Source: Pleionea sp. CnH1-48 (lineage in GTDB: Bacteria; Pseudomonadota; Gammaproteobacteria; Enterobacterales; Kangiellaceae). Taken from it: a stretch of 64,000 nt of DNA. Numbering within the stretch: position 1 is the stretch's first letter; each line of letters starts with the position of its first letter. Shown piece after piece: positions 9,360-20,754 of the stretch. The DNA is taken from contig NZ_JAMXSB010000002.1 in assembly GCF_024124665.1 (NCBI RefSeq), positions 310,001-374,000 of the forward strand, written 5' to 3'. Under the pieces are notes generated by a model. It was not told the origin of the DNA. It was given only the letters and a program-made list of their open reading frames with translations, and searched no databases. Both the position numbers and the translations under genes were made by a program.

Positions 9360-10525
9360 TACGCGCCCTCCGCTGCCGCTACTACTTTCTTAGCAGCATC
9401 CGTCAAACTTTCTGCAGCGATAATATTCAAACCGCTTTCCGCCAGTACTTTTGCACCTAAGTCTGCGTTGTTACCTTCCAGTCGAACAACAACCGGAACT
9501 TTAACGCCCACTTCTTTAACAGCACCGATAATACCTTCGGCAATCAGATCACAACGAACGATACCACCGAAAATATTAACCAATACGGCTTTAACATTGT
9601 CATCGGTTAAGATGATTTTGAAAGCTTCAACAACGCGCTCTTTAGTTGCACCACCACCTACGTCAAGGAAGTTAGCAGGAGAACCGCCGTGCAAGTTTAC
9701 GATGTCCATGGTACCCATGGCCAAACCAGCACCGTTAACCATACAGCCAATGCTGCCGTCTAATGCAACGTAGTTCAGTTCCCACTGAGCTGCGTGAGCT
9801 TCACGCTCGTCTTCTTGCGAAGGATCGTGCATTTCGCGCAATTTAGGCTGACGGTACAGAGCGTTGCTGTCGATTACCATTTTTGAATCCAGGCAGTGTA
9901 AGTTGCCTTCGTCAGTGATAACCAGAGGGTTGATCTCTAGCAAAGCCAAATCGTTTTCTACAAACAATTTCGCCAACTGCATGAAGATGTGGGTGAACTG
10001 CTTAACCTGAGCAGCATTAAGGCCCAGTTTAAATGCCAACTCACGACCCTGATATGGCTGAGCGCCAACCATAGGATCAACAACGGCTTTTAGAATTTTT
10101 TCTGGCGTTTCTTCAGCTACTTTTTCGATTTCAACGCCACCTTCCGTCGATGCCATGAAAACGACACGACGAGTGGTACGGTCAACAACCGCACCTAAGT
10201 AAAGTTCCTGATCGATGTCAGTGCAAGACTCTACCAAAATCTTGCTTACCGGCTGACCGTTTTCGTCAGTCTGATAAGTTACCAGATTTTTACCTAACCA
10301 CTGAGCGGCGAAATCTTTCACTTCTTCTTTAGTAGAAACAAGCTTTACACCACCTGCTTTACCACGCCCACCTGCGTGAACCTGAGCTTTAACAACCCAT
10401 TTATCACCGCCGATTTGGCCTGCAGCTTCAAAAGCTTCTTTTGGGGTATCACAAGCGATACCATCAGATACTGGTAAGCCGTATTCGCGGAATAACTGCT
10501 TACCCTGATATTCATGAAGGTTCAT
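9359..10525 (-). CDS. sucC: Succinate-CoA ligase (ADP-forming), beta subunit
   Basis: A 388-residue protein matching the 388-residue E. coli SucC in length. It starts [19 protein letters not shown], has an ATP-grasp fold ([19 protein letters not shown]) and ends in the CoA-ligase domain with [15 protein letters not shown] and [13 protein letters not shown]. It is the nucleotide-binding half of the heterotetramer and overlaps sucD by one base. About 100 bases separate it from sucB. That gap holds a weak AACC-CTCG/CGAG-GGTT hairpin at 10571-10606 that might set the processing or differential expression of sucCD. Confidence 0.98.
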   Translation of the reverse strand: MNLHEYQGKQLFREYGLPVSDGIACDTPKEAFEAAGQIGGDKWVVKAQVHAGGRGKAGGVKLVSTKEEVKDFAAQWLGKNLVTYQTDENGQPVSKILVESCTDIDQELYLGAVVDRTTRRVVFMASTEGGVEIEKVAEETPEKILKAVVDPMVGAQPYQGRELAFKLGLNAAQVKQFTHIFMQLAKLFVENDLALLEINPLVITDEGNLHCLDSKMVIDSNALYRQPKLREMHDPSQEDEREAHAAQWELNYVALDGSIGCMVNGAGLAMGTMDIVNLHGGSPANFLDVGGGATKERVVEAFKIILTDDNVKAVLVNIFGGIVRCDLIAEGIIGAVKEVGVKVPVVVRLEGNNADLGAKVLAESGLNIIAAESLTDAAKKVVAAAEGA

Positions 10526-10625
10526 TTTACTTTTCCAATTGAGTTAAGTAACAATCACGATACAAGGCAAAACCCCTCGGCTTACCATCAGGATCGTCGA
10601 GAGGTTCACTAGAAATAAACGACTC

Positions 10626-11819
10626 TTAAAGTTCCAGCAACATACGTGCAGGATCTTCAAGATACTCTTTAATTGTTTTCAAGAAGCCAACAGACTCACG
10701 ACCATCGATAATACGGTGATCATAAGAGAAAGCCAGATACATCATTGGGCGAATTACGATCTCACCGTTTTCTACAACAGGACGTTCTTCAGTACGATGC
10801 ATTCCTAAAATTCCACTCTGTGGTGGATTGATAATAGGTGTCGACAACATGGAACCAAATACTCCACCATTAGATACAGTGAAGGTGCCGCCCGTTAAAT
10901 CGTCAACGGTCAGCTGGTTGTTTTGTGCTTTTTGGCCGTATTCAATGATCGATTTTTCAATCTCTGCCATTGATAACTGATCCGCATCACGAATCACAGG
11001 AACCACCAAACCACGAGGTGATGAAACCGCGATACCCACATCGTAGAAACCATGATAAACAATGTCATCACCGTCGATAGATGCGTTAACCGCTGGATAA
11101 CGTTTTAGTGCTTCTACCGTTGCTTTAACAAAGAACGACATAAAGCCAAGCTTAACACCATGAACTTTCAAGAAGTGGTCTTTGTACTTGGAACGAATGT
11201 CCATGACCGGCTTCATATTCAAGTCGTTAAATGTCGTCAAAATAGCCGCATTTGTTTGTGCCTGAACCAGACGCTCAGCAATACGCTTACGCAAACGTGT
11301 CATAGGTACACGTTTTTCTTCGCGCGCGCCAGCCGCAATCGGAGCTGCAGGTGCAGGAGCTGCCGCTGGTGCTGACTTAGCGCCAGACTTAATGAATTTT
11401 TCTACGTCTTCTTTAGTAAGACGACCGCCTTTACCTGTTGCCGGGATAGCACTTGCATCCAAACCGTGTTCACTAACCAAGCGACGAACTGCTGGGCTTA
11501 ATGCATCAGCGTCGGCGTCACTTGAAGAAGCTTCTGCAGGAGCCGCTTCTTCTTTTGCCGCAGGCTTAGCAGAACCTGCTGCACCCGCTTTGAACATGGC
11601 AATGACTTCTTCAGCAACAACCGTATCACCTTCGTTACGTACGATGGATTCCAGTACGCCATCATCCGGTGCTACGACTTCCAAAACCACTTTGTCGGTT
11701 TCAATATCAACAATATTCTCGTCACGCTCACATGCTTCACCAGGCTGTTTGTGCCAAGTTGCGATGGTTGCGTCAGCCACTGACTCAGGCAAGACCGGAA
11801 CTTTAATTTCGATGGACAT
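10626..11819 (-). CDS. sucB: 2-oxoglutarate dehydrogenase E2, dihydrolipoyl succinyltransferase
   Basis: A 397-residue E2 protein. Residues 1-77 are a single lipoyl domain with the lipoylated Lys in [11 protein letters not shown]. An Ala/Pro/Glu-rich linker follows, then the E1/E3-binding domain ([19 protein letters not shown]) at ~105-145. After a second Ala/Pro linker the catalytic domain carries the active-site motif [11 protein letters not shown] near the C terminus. It moves the succinyl group to CoA. It lies 44 bases after sucA in the same operon. E3 (lpd) is not in this window. Confidence 0.98.
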   Translation of the reverse strand: MSIEIKVPVLPESVADATIATWHKQPGEACERDENIVDIETDKVVLEVVAPDDGVLESIVRNEGDTVVAEEVIAMFKAGAAGSAKPAAKEEAAPAEASSSDADADALSPAVRRLVSEHGLDASAIPATGKGGRLTKEDVEKFIKSGAKSAPAAAPAPAAPIAAGAREEKRVPMTRLRKRIAERLVQAQTNAAILTTFNDLNMKPVMDIRSKYKDHFLKVHGVKLGFMSFFVKATVEALKRYPAVNASIDGDDIVYHGFYDVGIAVSSPRGLVVPVIRDADQLSMAEIEKSIIEYGQKAQNNQLTVDDLTGGTFTVSNGGVFGSMLSTPIINPPQSGILGMHRTEERPVVENGEIVIRPMMYLAFSYDHRIIDGRESVGFLKTIKEYLEDPARMLLEL

Positions 11820-11863
11820 GGTTTTTATTACCCTTTCACCAATATTTAATTTTATAAATTTGT

Positions 11864-14677
11864 TTACGATTTCTTGGAACCCAATGCGTCTTCTAACAGC
11901 GCTTTTTGCTGTTCAACATGCAATGACATGTGACCAGCAGCAGGTGCTGCAGAAGCCGGGCGACCAGCAAATTCAACTTCAACTCCAGCAGGTACAGACG
12001 CCTGGAAGTTGTGACGACTACAATACCAGGCACCCTGATTCTTAGGTTCTTCCTGGCACCATACAAACTCACTTGCATTCTCGTAACCTTCCAACACTTC
12101 TTTTAAGTTGCGTGGGAAAGGATACAATTGTTCAATTCGAATAATGGCTACATCATCACGTTCTTCGGCGCGGCGTTTTTCGAGTAAATCGTAAAACACT
12201 TTACCGCTACACATAACGACTCGTTTCACTTTGGATTTATCCAGTGAATCGATTTCGTCAATGATTGGCTCGAACTTTCCATTCGTCAGTTCTTCAATAG
12301 AACTGGTTGCCAAACGGTGACGTAGCAAACTCTTTGGCGACATAACAACTAACGGTGTTCTCCAATTACGTACCATTTGGCGACGTAACATGTGGAATAC
12401 CTGAGCAGGTGTACTAGGCACACATACTTGCATGTTGTGCTCGGCGCATAACTGCAAATAACGCTCTAAACGAGCTGATGAATGTTCTGGTCCCTGCCCT
12501 TCGTAACCATGAGGTAACAGCATAACCAGACCACACAAACGTCCCCATTTGTGCTCACCGGAGCTGATAAATTGATCAATGACTACCTGAGCGCCGTTGG
12601 CAAAGTCACCAAACTGAGCTTCCCAGACAACCAATGCACGAGGTTCTGTGGTTGAGTAACCGTACTCAAACGCAAGCACTGCTTCTTCTGACAATACTGA
12701 GTCAATCACGTCAAAAGGCGCTTGCTTACCACTGATATGTTTCAGCGGTTGATAGTTGGTGCCGTCTTTCTGGTTATGTAAAACAGCATGACGATGGAAG
12801 AAAGTACCACGGCCACTGTCTTGTCCAGAAATTCGCACACGATACTGATCGTCTAACAAGGAAGCATAAGCCATTGTTTCAGCGAAACCCCAGTCCATAG
12901 GGATTTCACCATTGGCCATCTTGACGCGATCCGCCATGATGCGCTTCACCTGCATTTGCATGTCGACATCTTCGGGCACTTCGGTAATACGTTGGGCCAA
13001 CGCATCGAACTGCTCACGAGATAATGAAGTAACAGCAGGTTCCAACCAATCAGTGCCTAAAAAGGGAGTCCAATCGACGGTAAATTCATGTTGTTGCATG
13101 GGTAACCAGTTAGAAACAACATTTTTACCTTCGTCCAACTTGTTGCGATACTCTTCGACAAGTTCTTTGGTCGCACTGGCTTCCAGTGTGCCCTCTTGCT
13201 CAAGTTGGTCCGCGTATATTTTTCTTGGTGTTGGATGTTTGCGTACCTTGGCGTACATGAGAGGCTGCGTAGCGCGTGGCTCATCCGCCTCATTATGACC
13301 ATGACGACGGTAGCAAACGAGGTCGATAACGACATCTTTCTTAAAGGTTTCGCGGAAGTCTAAAGCCAGTTGAGTAACCAGCACGACCGCTTCTGGATCG
13401 TCACCATTAACATGGAAGATAGGCGCTTCAACCATTTTGGCAACATCCGTACAGTAGGTTGTCGAACGCGTATCTTCTGGTTTATTGGTGGTAAAGCCAA
13501 CCTGGTTGTTTATCACGATATGCACAGAGCCGCCAATTTTATAGCCACGAGCTTGTGACATATTGAAGGCTTCCATCACAACACCCTGCCCCGTAAAGGC
13601 TGAGTCACCGTGAATAACGATCGGCAATACTTTGGAATAACTGTCGTCTGCGCGACGTTCCAGACGAGAACGTACAGAACCTTGAATAACCGGTCCGACG
13701 ATCTCCAAATGAGAAGGGTTAAACGCTAGAGCCAAATGGATGGTACCGCCGGGCGTGTTAATGTCCGACGAGAAGCCCTGGTGGTATTTCACATCACCAG
13801 AACCCGACTCTAACTGTTTAGTACCTGCGAACTCAGCAAACAGCTCATCAGGATTTTTACCCAGTAAGTTCACCAGAACGTTAAGACGTCCACGGTGAGC
13901 CATACCAATAACAACTTCTTTAACTCCCGCGCTACCCGAACGTTGGATCAACTCTTCCAACATAGGTAATAAGCTATCACCGCCTTCTAAAGAAAAGCGT
14001 TTTGCGCCAGGGAATTTATTATGCAGATATTTTTCAAGACCTTCTGCCGCTGTCAGCGCAGAAAGAATTTGTCGTTTGGCACCTGCATCAAATTTGGGTG
14101 TTGATAACGAGCTTTCCAGGCGTTCTTGAACCCATTGCTTTTGCGCTGGATCCGTCATGTGCATAAATTCAGCACCAATAGAACGACAATAGGTTGAGTC
14201 AAGCTCGTCAATAATCTGTTTTAACGTTTTGGCATCGGCACCATACATAGATCCAGTACGGAACTTGGTGTCCATATCCATCTTGGATAAACCGTATTTA
14301 TTGATATCCAGATGGTCGATGGTCGCCTGTTTCCAGAGGCCTAAAGGATCGAGTTTGGCATATTGATGGCCATGAGCACGATAAGCCTGAATTAACTCTA
14401 AAACGTTAACCTGCTTGGCATCAAAGGAAGTATCTCCAGAACTGGTAGCGGCAATGCGATGCTTGCTTAAACCTAACTGTAGAAAGTAATCACGTATTTG
14501 TGAGTGGGCAACATCAGAAGTCGTACCTAACGACTTCAATGCATCAAACTTTGAGCGCCAGCTCTCATCGATCGAGGACGGGTCCTCCAGATACTGTTCG
14601 TATATCTCTTCGAGATAGTCGGCACTACCACCAGTTAAGAAACTGGCTTCAAACTGTTCTTGAAGGGTCTTTTCCAT
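11864..14677 (-). CDS. sucA: 2-oxoglutarate dehydrogenase E1 component
   Basis: A 937-residue thiamine-diphosphate enzyme, close to the ~933 residues of E. coli SucA. It starts with the E2-binding N terminus ([18 protein letters not shown]). Typical motifs follow: [11 protein letters not shown], the ThDP/Mg region [16 protein letters not shown] with [22 protein letters not shown], and the pyrimidine-binding half with the EYGYS stretch. It decarboxylates 2-oxoglutarate and succinylates the E2 lipoyl group. A strong 13-bp hairpin separates it from sdhB, and no strong SD is seen. Confidence 0.98.
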   Translation of the reverse strand: MEKTLQEQFEASFLTGGSADYLEEIYEQYLEDPSSIDESWRSKFDALKSLGTTSDVAHSQIRDYFLQLGLSKHRIAATSSGDTSFDAKQVNVLELIQAYRAHGHQYAKLDPLGLWKQATIDHLDINKYGLSKMDMDTKFRTGSMYGADAKTLKQIIDELDSTYCRSIGAEFMHMTDPAQKQWVQERLESSLSTPKFDAGAKRQILSALTAAEGLEKYLHNKFPGAKRFSLEGGDSLLPMLEELIQRSGSAGVKEVVIGMAHRGRLNVLVNLLGKNPDELFAEFAGTKQLESGSGDVKYHQGFSSDINTPGGTIHLALAFNPSHLEIVGPVIQGSVRSRLERRADDSYSKVLPIVIHGDSAFTGQGVVMEAFNMSQARGYKIGGSVHIVINNQVGFTTNKPEDTRSTTYCTDVAKMVEAPIFHVNGDDPEAVVLVTQLALDFRETFKKDVVIDLVCYRRHGHNEADEPRATQPLMYAKVRKHPTPRKIYADQLEQEGTLEASATKELVEEYRNKLDEGKNVVSNWLPMQQHEFTVDWTPFLGTDWLEPAVTSLSREQFDALAQRITEVPEDVDMQMQVKRIMADRVKMANGEIPMDWGFAETMAYASLLDDQYRVRISGQDSGRGTFFHRHAVLHNQKDGTNYQPLKHISGKQAPFDVIDSVLSEEAVLAFEYGYSTTEPRALVVWEAQFGDFANGAQVVIDQFISSGEHKWGRLCGLVMLLPHGYEGQGPEHSSARLERYLQLCAEHNMQVCVPSTPAQVFHMLRRQMVRNWRTPLVVMSPKSLLRHRLATSSIEELTNGKFEPIIDEIDSLDKSKVKRVVMCSGKVFYDLLEKRRAEERDDVAIIRIEQLYPFPRNLKEVLEGYENASEFVWCQEEPKNQGAWYCSRHNFQASVPAGVEVEFAGRPASAAPAAGHMSLHVEQQKALLEDALGSKKS

Positions 14678-14722
14678 TTTTCAGCAGATTGTTTTAGTTA
14701 ATTTTACCGGTAACAGACACAA

Positions 14723-14751
14723 ACACTTTGAGCACAGAGTGCTCAAAGTGT
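14723..14751 (-). repeat. Strong hairpin between sdhB and sucA
   Basis: ACACTTTGAGCAC (14723-14735) and its exact complement (14739-14751) leave a loop of only three bases. On the minus strand a short T-containing stretch (TTTGTG) follows, too weak for a classical terminator. In a single sdh-suc mRNA it could attenuate suc expression or mark an RNase processing point between sdh and suc. Confidence 0.75.
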
Positions 14752-14794
14752 CATCATAAACGTAATAATAGTCTAACTTTCAATAATGTGCGGA

Positions 14795-15493
14795 TTAAAC
14801 GCCACGCTGCAACAGCATTGAACGTACATGACCGATAGCCTTCGTCGGATTCAATCCTTTCGGGCAAACACTCACACAGTTCATAATGCCACGGCAACGG
14901 AATACGCTATACGCATCATCCAATGTCGCTAAACGATCATCTTGTTCGGTATCGCGGCTATCTGCAAGAAAACGATAGGCCTGAAGCAAACCAGCAGGAC
15001 CGACAAACTTGTCAGGATTCCACCAGAATGATGGGCAAGAGGTTGAACAACATGCACACAAGATACACTCGTACAAACCATCCAGCTTTTCACGCTCTTC
15101 GGGCGACTGTAAACGTTCCTTTGCAGGTGGCTCATTGCGATTTTGTAAATACGGCTTCACTTTTTCGTATTGCTTGTAGAACTGAGCCATATCAACGACC
15201 AGATCACGAATAACAGGTAATCCTGGCAATGGACGTACAACCACTTTGTTTCCTAGTTCAGAAACATGGGTCATACACGCCAAGCCGTTTTTACCATTGA
15301 TATTCATACCATCTGATCCGCACACACCTTCACGGCACGAGCGTCGAAACACCAATGTTGGATCTTTATCTTTCAATAACAGTAATGCTTCCAACAGCAT
15401 CATGTCAGAACCTTCTGGAATCTCCAGTTCGTAATCCTGCATGCGTGGAGCGCTATCTGTCTCAGGATTGTATCGGTAGATTGAAAATTTCAT
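14795..15493 (-). CDS. sdhB: Succinate dehydrogenase iron-sulphur subunit
   Basis: A 232-residue subunit of complex II. Three cluster-binding groups are visible in order: CRREGVCGSDGMNINGK with a later Cys for [2Fe-2S], CILCACCSTSCPS for [4Fe-4S], and CRGIMNCVSVCPKGL for [3Fe-4S]. It passes electrons from the FAD of SdhA to ubiquinone at the membrane anchor. It lies 18 bases after sdhA. It ends HVRSMLLQRGV, with length normal for the enteric type. Confidence 0.98.
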   Translation of the reverse strand: MKFSIYRYNPETDSAPRMQDYELEIPEGSDMMLLEALLLLKDKDPTLVFRRSCREGVCGSDGMNINGKNGLACMTHVSELGNKVVVRPLPGLPVIRDLVVDMAQFYKQYEKVKPYLQNRNEPPAKERLQSPEEREKLDGLYECILCACCSTSCPSFWWNPDKFVGPAGLLQAYRFLADSRDTEQDDRLATLDDAYSVFRCRGIMNCVSVCPKGLNPTKAIGHVRSMLLQRGV

Positions 15494-15511
15494 ATTCGCG
15501 ATACCTGCCTC

Positions 15512-17278
15512 TTAGTAAGTTCTTGCCTTGGGTGGGAATGCTTCCATGGTCGTTGGTTCCATGTTCACTTCTCGCGTATCCATTTCTTCTGTTGCTGGAT
15601 AGTACAAGGTGTGACACAACCAATTCTCATCGTCACGATCTGGATAATCTTCACGACTGTGAGCACCGCGACTTTCGGTACGACACTCTGCCGCTTTTGC
15701 TGTTGCACAAGCAACCGCCATCAGATTATCTAACTCAAGGCATTCAACACGCTGGGTGTTATAGGCTCTCGACTTATCTGCCAAAACAGCATTCTTAAGA
15801 CGATCACGAACCGCGTGTAGATCTTTGAGGCCCTGCTTCATTAAGTCTCCGGTGCGGAATACACCAAAGGCATTTTGCATAACTTTTTGCATTTCTGCGC
15901 GTAGCTCTGCTGGGTCTTCACCATCTTTCGACTCATCCCAACGATTAACGCGAGCCAACGCATTATCCATATTTTCGTCAGTGTATTCTGCGAACGGCAT
16001 ACCATCTGCCAAGGCTTCTTCGAGGTGCATACCTGCTGCACGACCAAAGACAACCAAATCAAGCAATGAGTTACCGCCCAGACGGTTAGCGCCGTGAACC
16101 GATACACAAGCAACTTCGCCTACCGCATAGAAACCATCAACGATGTATTCTTCACCGTCTTTTGATTTCTTACCGATAACCTGACCGTATTTATTCGTTG
16201 GAATACCACCCATCATATAGTGACAGGTTGGAACAACCGGAATCGGCGCTTTAACAGGATCCGCATGACCAAAGGTACGAGATAACTCAAGTACGCCAGG
16301 TAAACGCGCGTTGAGCGTTTCTTCACCCAAGTGATCCAGTTTTAAGAAAACGTGATCGCCGTTTTTACCACAGCCACGGCCTTCAAGAATTTCTTTGGTC
16401 ATCGAACGAGCAACAACGTCACGGCTCGCCAGGTCTTTTGCATTAGGCGCATAACGTTCCATGAAACGTTCGCCATCTTTATTGACCAGATAACCACCTT
16501 CACCACGACAACCTTCGGTTACCAATACACCTGCACCAGCAATACCCGTTGGGTGGAACTGCCACATCTCAATGTCTTGTACTGGAATACCGGCACGAAG
16601 TGCCATACCAACACCGTCGCCTGTGTTGATCAATGCATTCGTTGTCGATTGATAAATTCGTCCTGAACCACCTGTCGCAAATACGGTCGCTCGAGAACGG
16701 AAGAAAGCCACTTCACCAGTTTCGATGGACATGGCAATCACGCCGCAAGTTTGGCCATCGTCATTCATTACCAGGTCGATCGCTAACCATTCGGTAAAGA
16801 ACTGAGTGTTCGCAGCTAAATTTTGTTGATATAAGGTGTGTAGCAACGCGTGACCCGTTCGGTCAGCAGCCGCTGCTGTACGAGCAGCCTGCTCGCCACC
16901 AAAATTCTTTGACTGTCCGCCAAAAGGACGCTGATAAATTTTTCCATCTTCGCGACGAGAAAAAGGTAAGCCCATGTGCTCAAGTTCATAGATCGCTTCT
17001 GGTCCTTGATTACACATAAACTCGATGGCGTCTTGGTCACCAATGTAGTCCGAACCTTTAACGGTATCGAACATGTGCCAGCGCCAATCGTCTTCGTGCG
17101 TGTTACCTAACGCAACGGTGATACCACCCTGCGCCGATACCGTGTGAGAACGAGTTGGAAAAACTTTAGAAATTAATGCTACTTTTTGACCTGATTTAGC
17201 CAACTGTAATGATGCGCGCATTCCCGCACCACCGCCGCCAACAATTACGGCGTCATAGGTATAAACTGGAATGGCCAT
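15512..17278 (-). CDS. sdhA: Succinate dehydrogenase flavoprotein subunit
   Basis: A 588-residue flavoprotein, the same length as E. coli SdhA. The dinucleotide fold is [18 protein letters not shown]. The covalent FAD site is SHTVSAQGG (His). Active-site stretches include [20 protein letters not shown] and the substrate-binding His in [13 protein letters not shown]. It oxidises succinate to fumarate on the cytoplasmic face of the membrane. GGAG lies seven bases before the ATG. The start abuts the sdhD stop, so coupling is likely. Confidence 0.98.
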   Translation of the reverse strand: MAIPVYTYDAVIVGGGGAGMRASLQLAKSGQKVALISKVFPTRSHTVSAQGGITVALGNTHEDDWRWHMFDTVKGSDYIGDQDAIEFMCNQGPEAIYELEHMGLPFSRREDGKIYQRPFGGQSKNFGGEQAARTAAAADRTGHALLHTLYQQNLAANTQFFTEWLAIDLVMNDDGQTCGVIAMSIETGEVAFFRSRATVFATGGSGRIYQSTTNALINTGDGVGMALRAGIPVQDIEMWQFHPTGIAGAGVLVTEGCRGEGGYLVNKDGERFMERYAPNAKDLASRDVVARSMTKEILEGRGCGKNGDHVFLKLDHLGEETLNARLPGVLELSRTFGHADPVKAPIPVVPTCHYMMGGIPTNKYGQVIGKKSKDGEEYIVDGFYAVGEVACVSVHGANRLGGNSLLDLVVFGRAAGMHLEEALADGMPFAEYTDENMDNALARVNRWDESKDGEDPAELRAEMQKVMQNAFGVFRTGDLMKQGLKDLHAVRDRLKNAVLADKSRAYNTQRVECLELDNLMAVACATAKAAECRTESRGAHSREDYPDRDDENWLCHTLYYPATEEMDTREVNMEPTTMEAFPPKARTY

Positions 17279-17626
17279 TTATACACTCCACAAAATTTGA
17301 ATGCCCCAAAAAATAAATGACAGGCAAACTAAAATAGTAAACGCCTGAGCAACCATTCGGATAGCAACTGGTTTAATGTAATCGGTTGATATGATCCAAA
17401 GACCAATCCAGATATGAAACGCCATTAAGATAACAACAAGAATACTGGCAATTTTAAAAACTGGATTATGGAATAATGCAACCCACTGCTCATATCCCAA
17501 ATTAGGGGTAGTGGCGACAAACCAAAGGAGGAAAAATGTATAAAGTGCCATTACAACAGCACTGAGGCGTTGTACGAACCAATCGTGTAGTCCGCTACGT
17601 CCTAAACTTGTTACTGCGGTTACCAT
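17279..17626 (-). CDS. sdhD: Succinate dehydrogenase membrane anchor, cytochrome b556 small subunit
   Basis: A 115-residue protein with three transmembrane helices: VVMALYTFFLLWFVATT, ASILVVILMAFHIWIGLWII and AFTILVCLSFIFWGIQIL. The haem-ligand His is in the second (MAFHIWIG), followed by the quinone-site pair D-Y (STDYIKP). With SdhC it anchors SdhAB, binds haem b and reduces ubiquinone. It overlaps sdhC by seven bases. Confidence 0.95.
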   Translation of the reverse strand: MVTAVTSLGRSGLHDWFVQRLSAVVMALYTFFLLWFVATTPNLGYEQWVALFHNPVFKIASILVVILMAFHIWIGLWIISTDYIKPVAIRMVAQAFTILVCLSFIFWGIQILWSV

Positions 17627-17994
17627 AGCCAGACTCCTAGTAATACAGCTGCGATTACACCCAACACAAGAACAGCGCGCGCACCGTTCATGCCACCCGA
17701 CAAGGTTTCACCAATACCAGCATCCATCAACAAGTGACGAATACCTGCAATAATGTGGTAAGCCAATGCAGTTAAGATTGCCCAGAATAAAAACTTACCG
17801 AAACCGGCACTGATAAAGGCACTAGCTTTTTCGAACCCAGTCTGAGACTCGAGTGATAATCCAAGAAGCCAAAGTAAAACAGGAACTCCGATAAATAAAA
17901 CTACTCCCGAGATTCTGTGAAGAATCGAAGAAATAGCTGTTACCGGAAAGCGAATTGATAACAGATTGAGATTTACTGGTCTTTGCTTTTTCAC
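17620..17994 (-). CDS. sdhC: Succinate dehydrogenase cytochrome b556 large subunit
   Basis: A 124-residue protein, first gene of the operon, with a GTG start. The family signature RPVNLNLLSIRFPVTAISS is followed by the quinone-site SSILHRISG and the haem His in YHIIAGIRHLLMD. Three transmembrane helices are visible. It is transcribed away from gltA, and the likely promoter is about 100 bases upstream. No good SD precedes the GTG, which may limit its translation. Confidence 0.95.
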   Translation of the reverse strand: MKKQRPVNLNLLSIRFPVTAISSILHRISGVVLFIGVPVLLWLLGLSLESQTGFEKASAFISAGFGKFLFWAILTALAYHIIAGIRHLLMDAGIGETLSGGMNGARAVLVLGVIAAVLLGVWLW

Positions 17995-18102
17995 GGCTTG
18001 TTACGTTCTTTTGTTTGTTTTAAAGTTGAACACAGAATAGGCTGTGTCTCTTAACTTAGCTATCAAGTTTTGTCTTGCCTGATCATTTAGTAGGCTATAC
18101 TA

Positions 18103-18130
18103 ACTATAGGCTAACCTGTGACATGAGCAA
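18103..18130 (-). promoter_or_regulatory. Candidate sigma-70 promoter of the sdhCDAB-sucABCD operon
   Basis: On the minus strand TTGCTC (18130-18125) and TATAGT (18108-18103) are separated by 16 bases. The predicted start near 18096 leaves a ~100-base leader before the sdhC GTG. The -10 sits in an imperfect inverted repeat (TAGGCTATA-ctaac-TATAGGCTA, about 18091-18113) that could be an operator. Assigned by eye only. Confidence 0.4.
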
Positions 18131-18248
18131 GGTTGCGCAAATTATATAGATGCAACTGCTTGTTTACAAATGGATTTGTGGTTCTGCACAAATTCTTGAG
18201 ATTTTGACTAAAAACTAAACGTTTTCGACGAATAAACGGCAGGTAGCA

Positions 18249-18276
18249 TTGACAAATAATTTCATCAACCTATAGT
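18249..18276 (+). promoter_or_regulatory. Sigma-70 promoter of gltA
   Basis: TTGACA (18249-18254), a 16-base spacer and TATAGT (18271-18276): a near-consensus promoter. The predicted start near 18283 gives a leader of about 45 bases to the gltA ATG at 18329. Confidence 0.7.
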
Positions 18277-18328
18277 ACGCGTTGATTTTTGCACCACGAC
18301 AAATTTGTGTTTACTAAGGAGTCATCGA

Positions 18329-19618
18329 ATGACAGATAAAACCGCGAAGCTCACCCTACCCTCTGGGGATACTTTAGAGTTACCGGTCTATACGCCTACC
18401 CTTGGTAAGGAAGTATTAGATGTAACCCAGTTGGTGAAGAATGGGGTGTTCACTTATGATCCCGGTTTTATGTCGACTGCATCTTGCGAATCCAAAATTA
18501 CTTACATCGACGGCGAAAAAGGCACTCTATTATATCGCGGTTATGCGATTGATGAATTAGCAAGCAATTCAGACTTTATGGAAGTTGCTTACCTTTTATT
18601 ACATGGTGAGCTACCTAACGAAGAAGAAACAAAAGATTTTCTTGCTGAGATTAATAATCACACAATGTTGCACGAGCAACTGGCTCAGTTCTTCAAAGGG
18701 TTCCGTCGCGACGCACACCCAATGGCTGTTATGGTCGGTGTTGTTGGCGCATTGTCTGCGTTCTATCACGATTCATTAGACATCACGAATCCAGAACACC
18801 GCCGCAAAAGCGCTTTCCGCTTAATCGCAAAAGTGCCAACCATTGCTGCGATGTGTTATCGCTACTCTATGGGCTTCCCTTTCATTTACCCTCGTAATGA
18901 AATGTCTTACGCAGAGAACTTCTTAAACCAGATGTTCGCCATGCCTTCTGAAGACAAGCGCCCAGATCCTGTTTTAGTTCGCGCTATGGATCGTATCTTT
19001 ACTTTGCACGCGGATCACGAACAAAACTGTTCAACTTCGACCGTTCGTCTAGCCGGTTCTTCTGGTGCTAACCCATTTGCATGTATCGCATCAGGTATTG
19101 CATCACTTTGGGGCCCAGCGCACGGCGGTGCTAACGAAGCCTGTTTACGTATGTTGAATGAAATCGGTGATGTGTCTCGCATCCCTGAGTTTATTGAACG
19201 CGCTAAAGACAAAAACGATCCTTTCCGCTTGATGGGCTTTGGTCACCGTGTATACAAAAACTTTGACCCACGTGCCAAAGTTATGCGCGAAAGTGCTCAC
19301 GAAGTACTCGAAGCAATGGGTTGCCAGGACGATCCTATCTTTAAAGTAGCCATGGAGTTAGAGCGCATTGCACTTGAAGATGAATACTTTGTATCCAAGA
19401 AGTTGTACCCAAATGTCGACTTCTACTCTGGCATCATCTTGCAAGCGATTGGTATCCCAACCAATATGTTTACGGTTATCTTTGCATTAGCAAGAACGGT
19501 AGGTTGGGTTGCACAGTGGGCCGAGATGATCAGCGAACCAAACCAGAAAATTGGCCGTCCGCGTCAGTTATACAATGGTTCAACAGAGCGCGCCTTTGTT
19601 CCTATGGACAAACGTTAA
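18329..19618 (+). CDS. gltA: Citrate synthase (type II)
   Basis: A 429-residue citrate synthase, close to the 427 residues of E. coli GltA. Catalytic and substrate residues are visible in [34 protein letters not shown] and [19 protein letters not shown]. It condenses oxaloacetate and acetyl-CoA, the entry of the TCA cycle. A longer frame opens at a TTG at 18305, but AAGGAG sits eight bases before ATG 18329, which I take as the start. A near-consensus promoter and a UUCG-loop terminator bracket it. It is divergent from sdhC as in enterics. Confidence 0.98.
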   Translation: MTDKTAKLTLPSGDTLELPVYTPTLGKEVLDVTQLVKNGVFTYDPGFMSTASCESKITYIDGEKGTLLYRGYAIDELASNSDFMEVAYLLLHGELPNEEETKDFLAEINNHTMLHEQLAQFFKGFRRDAHPMAVMVGVVGALSAFYHDSLDITNPEHRRKSAFRLIAKVPTIAAMCYRYSMGFPFIYPRNEMSYAENFLNQMFAMPSEDKRPDPVLVRAMDRIFTLHADHEQNCSTSTVRLAGSSGANPFACIASGIASLWGPAHGGANEACLRMLNEIGDVSRIPEFIERAKDKNDPFRLMGFGHRVYKNFDPRAKVMRESAHEVLEAMGCQDDPIFKVAMELERIALEDEYFVSKKLYPNVDFYSGIILQAIGIPTNMFTVIFALARTVGWVAQWAEMISEPNQKIGRPRQLYNGSTERAFVPMDKR

Positions 19619-19635
19619 GCAGCGATCTGATTCGT

Positions 19636-19663
19636 AAAAAGGAAGCTTCGGCTTCCTTTTTTT
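19636..19663 (+). terminator. Intrinsic terminator of gltA
   Basis: Stem GGAAGC/GCTTCC (19641-19646 with 19651-19656) extended by A-T pairs, with a very stable TTCG loop and a seven-T tail ending at 19663. Confidence 0.9.
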
Positions 19664-19730
19664 ATGGTTAAAATTTATTGCTCTTAATCCTGAAAATGCC
19701 AAGGATAACTCTAAAGAAGGAAGAAGCTAA

Positions 19731-20636
19731 ATGAGACAAATAGGTCTTGTTCTTTTAATAGTCAGCGGAATCGCTTCCTTGTCGGTTCGTATCTTAAGCG
19801 AATACAAATTCGACGAATCAGCACTGCTTTATGTGGGTATTCCTTATGCCATTGCCGTCGCTTTGCTGTTCTTGATTCCCTCCCCTGATAACAGCGACTG
19901 GAAAAGAGTCTATCTAAATCTCTGCCTATATTCCTTGATTGTTATGCTCGCCAGCTCAATCATTCTGTTTGAAGGTTTCTTATGTGTTGTCATGTTTATG
20001 CCCATCTATTTTGGCGTTATTTTATTGGTCTTCGCACTGCATGCCATGATTCGATACGCCAAAGATAATAAATCCAAGAAGCTCTATAGCCATCTGCTCC
20101 CTACTCTTATTCTCATCAGCGCTTTCGAGGGTACGACACCCGAGCTCAGTTTTGAACGGATGAATAAGGTTGAAGTTAGCCGCGTTGTGCAATCTGACGT
20201 AGCAACCATCCGACATCAACTCACCCAACTGAGGGATCTCAACGCAAAACGGAGTGGATTTTTACGCCTCTTCCCTATGCCACATACCATCCAGGCGGGT
20301 TCGTTGGAGCTGGAGGATATTCATACTCTCGACTACCGCTATCATCGTTGATTTGTGACGAATACTCACGAAGGTCAGATGCAATTGAAAATCACCGATG
20401 CGAATGAATATCTGATTAAAGCGGATGTGATCAAAGACACCAGTTATATTGCCAACTATATGGCTTTGAAATCGACTGCGATTAAACTGAAAGCCTTAAA
20501 TAACCATCAAACCCAGGTTACGCTGACTATCCATTATGAACGTCTGCTCGATCCCGCCTGGTATTTTGATCCTCTGCAACGATTTGGGGTCGAAAAAACT
20601 GCTGAATTTTTAATCACTGATTGGTTAGCCAGATAA
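19731..20636 (+). pseudogene. Membrane protein with SRPBCC-like C-terminal domain, interrupted by an in-frame TGA
   Basis: One frame runs from ATG 19731 to TAA 20636 but is cut by a TGA at 20349-20351. The first part (206 residues) has about four transmembrane helices (for example VYLNLCLYSLIVMLASSIILF in part) and then a soluble domain. The second part (93 residues, GTG at 20355) carries on the same domain without a start of its own, ending TIHYERLLDPAWYFDPLQRF, a stretch seen in SRPBCC/polyketide-cyclase-like proteins. A TGG-to-TGA change would restore ...RYHRWFVTN... . So this is a recent nonsense mutation, readthrough or a sequence error. No ribosome-binding site is seen before 20355. An A-rich GGAAG lies before ATG 19731. 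Confidence 0.65.
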
Positions 20637-20754
20637 CAACTTCAGGCTGGTAAATAGCAGGCTTTGAAAATGAAAGCCTGTGCCTCCCTGCTACTTGCAA
20701 AGCAAAATTTTTGTTTTTAACATGCTTAAAAATAGAGCAGAAAAGGAACTAGTG

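Noticed and set aside
11392-12045. 217-codon plus-strand frame across the sucB start and sucA end
   Set aside because: Low-complexity Ala/Ser translation opposite the Ala-rich E2 linker; a typical shadow.
12912-13298. 128-codon plus-strand frame opposite sucA
   Set aside because: Lies wholly within the well-supported sucA gene on the other strand.
18305-18328. Eight-residue N-terminal extension of citrate synthase from a TTG start
   Set aside because: The extension contains the AAGGAG ribosome-binding site for the ATG at 18329, and the protein length from that ATG matches the family.
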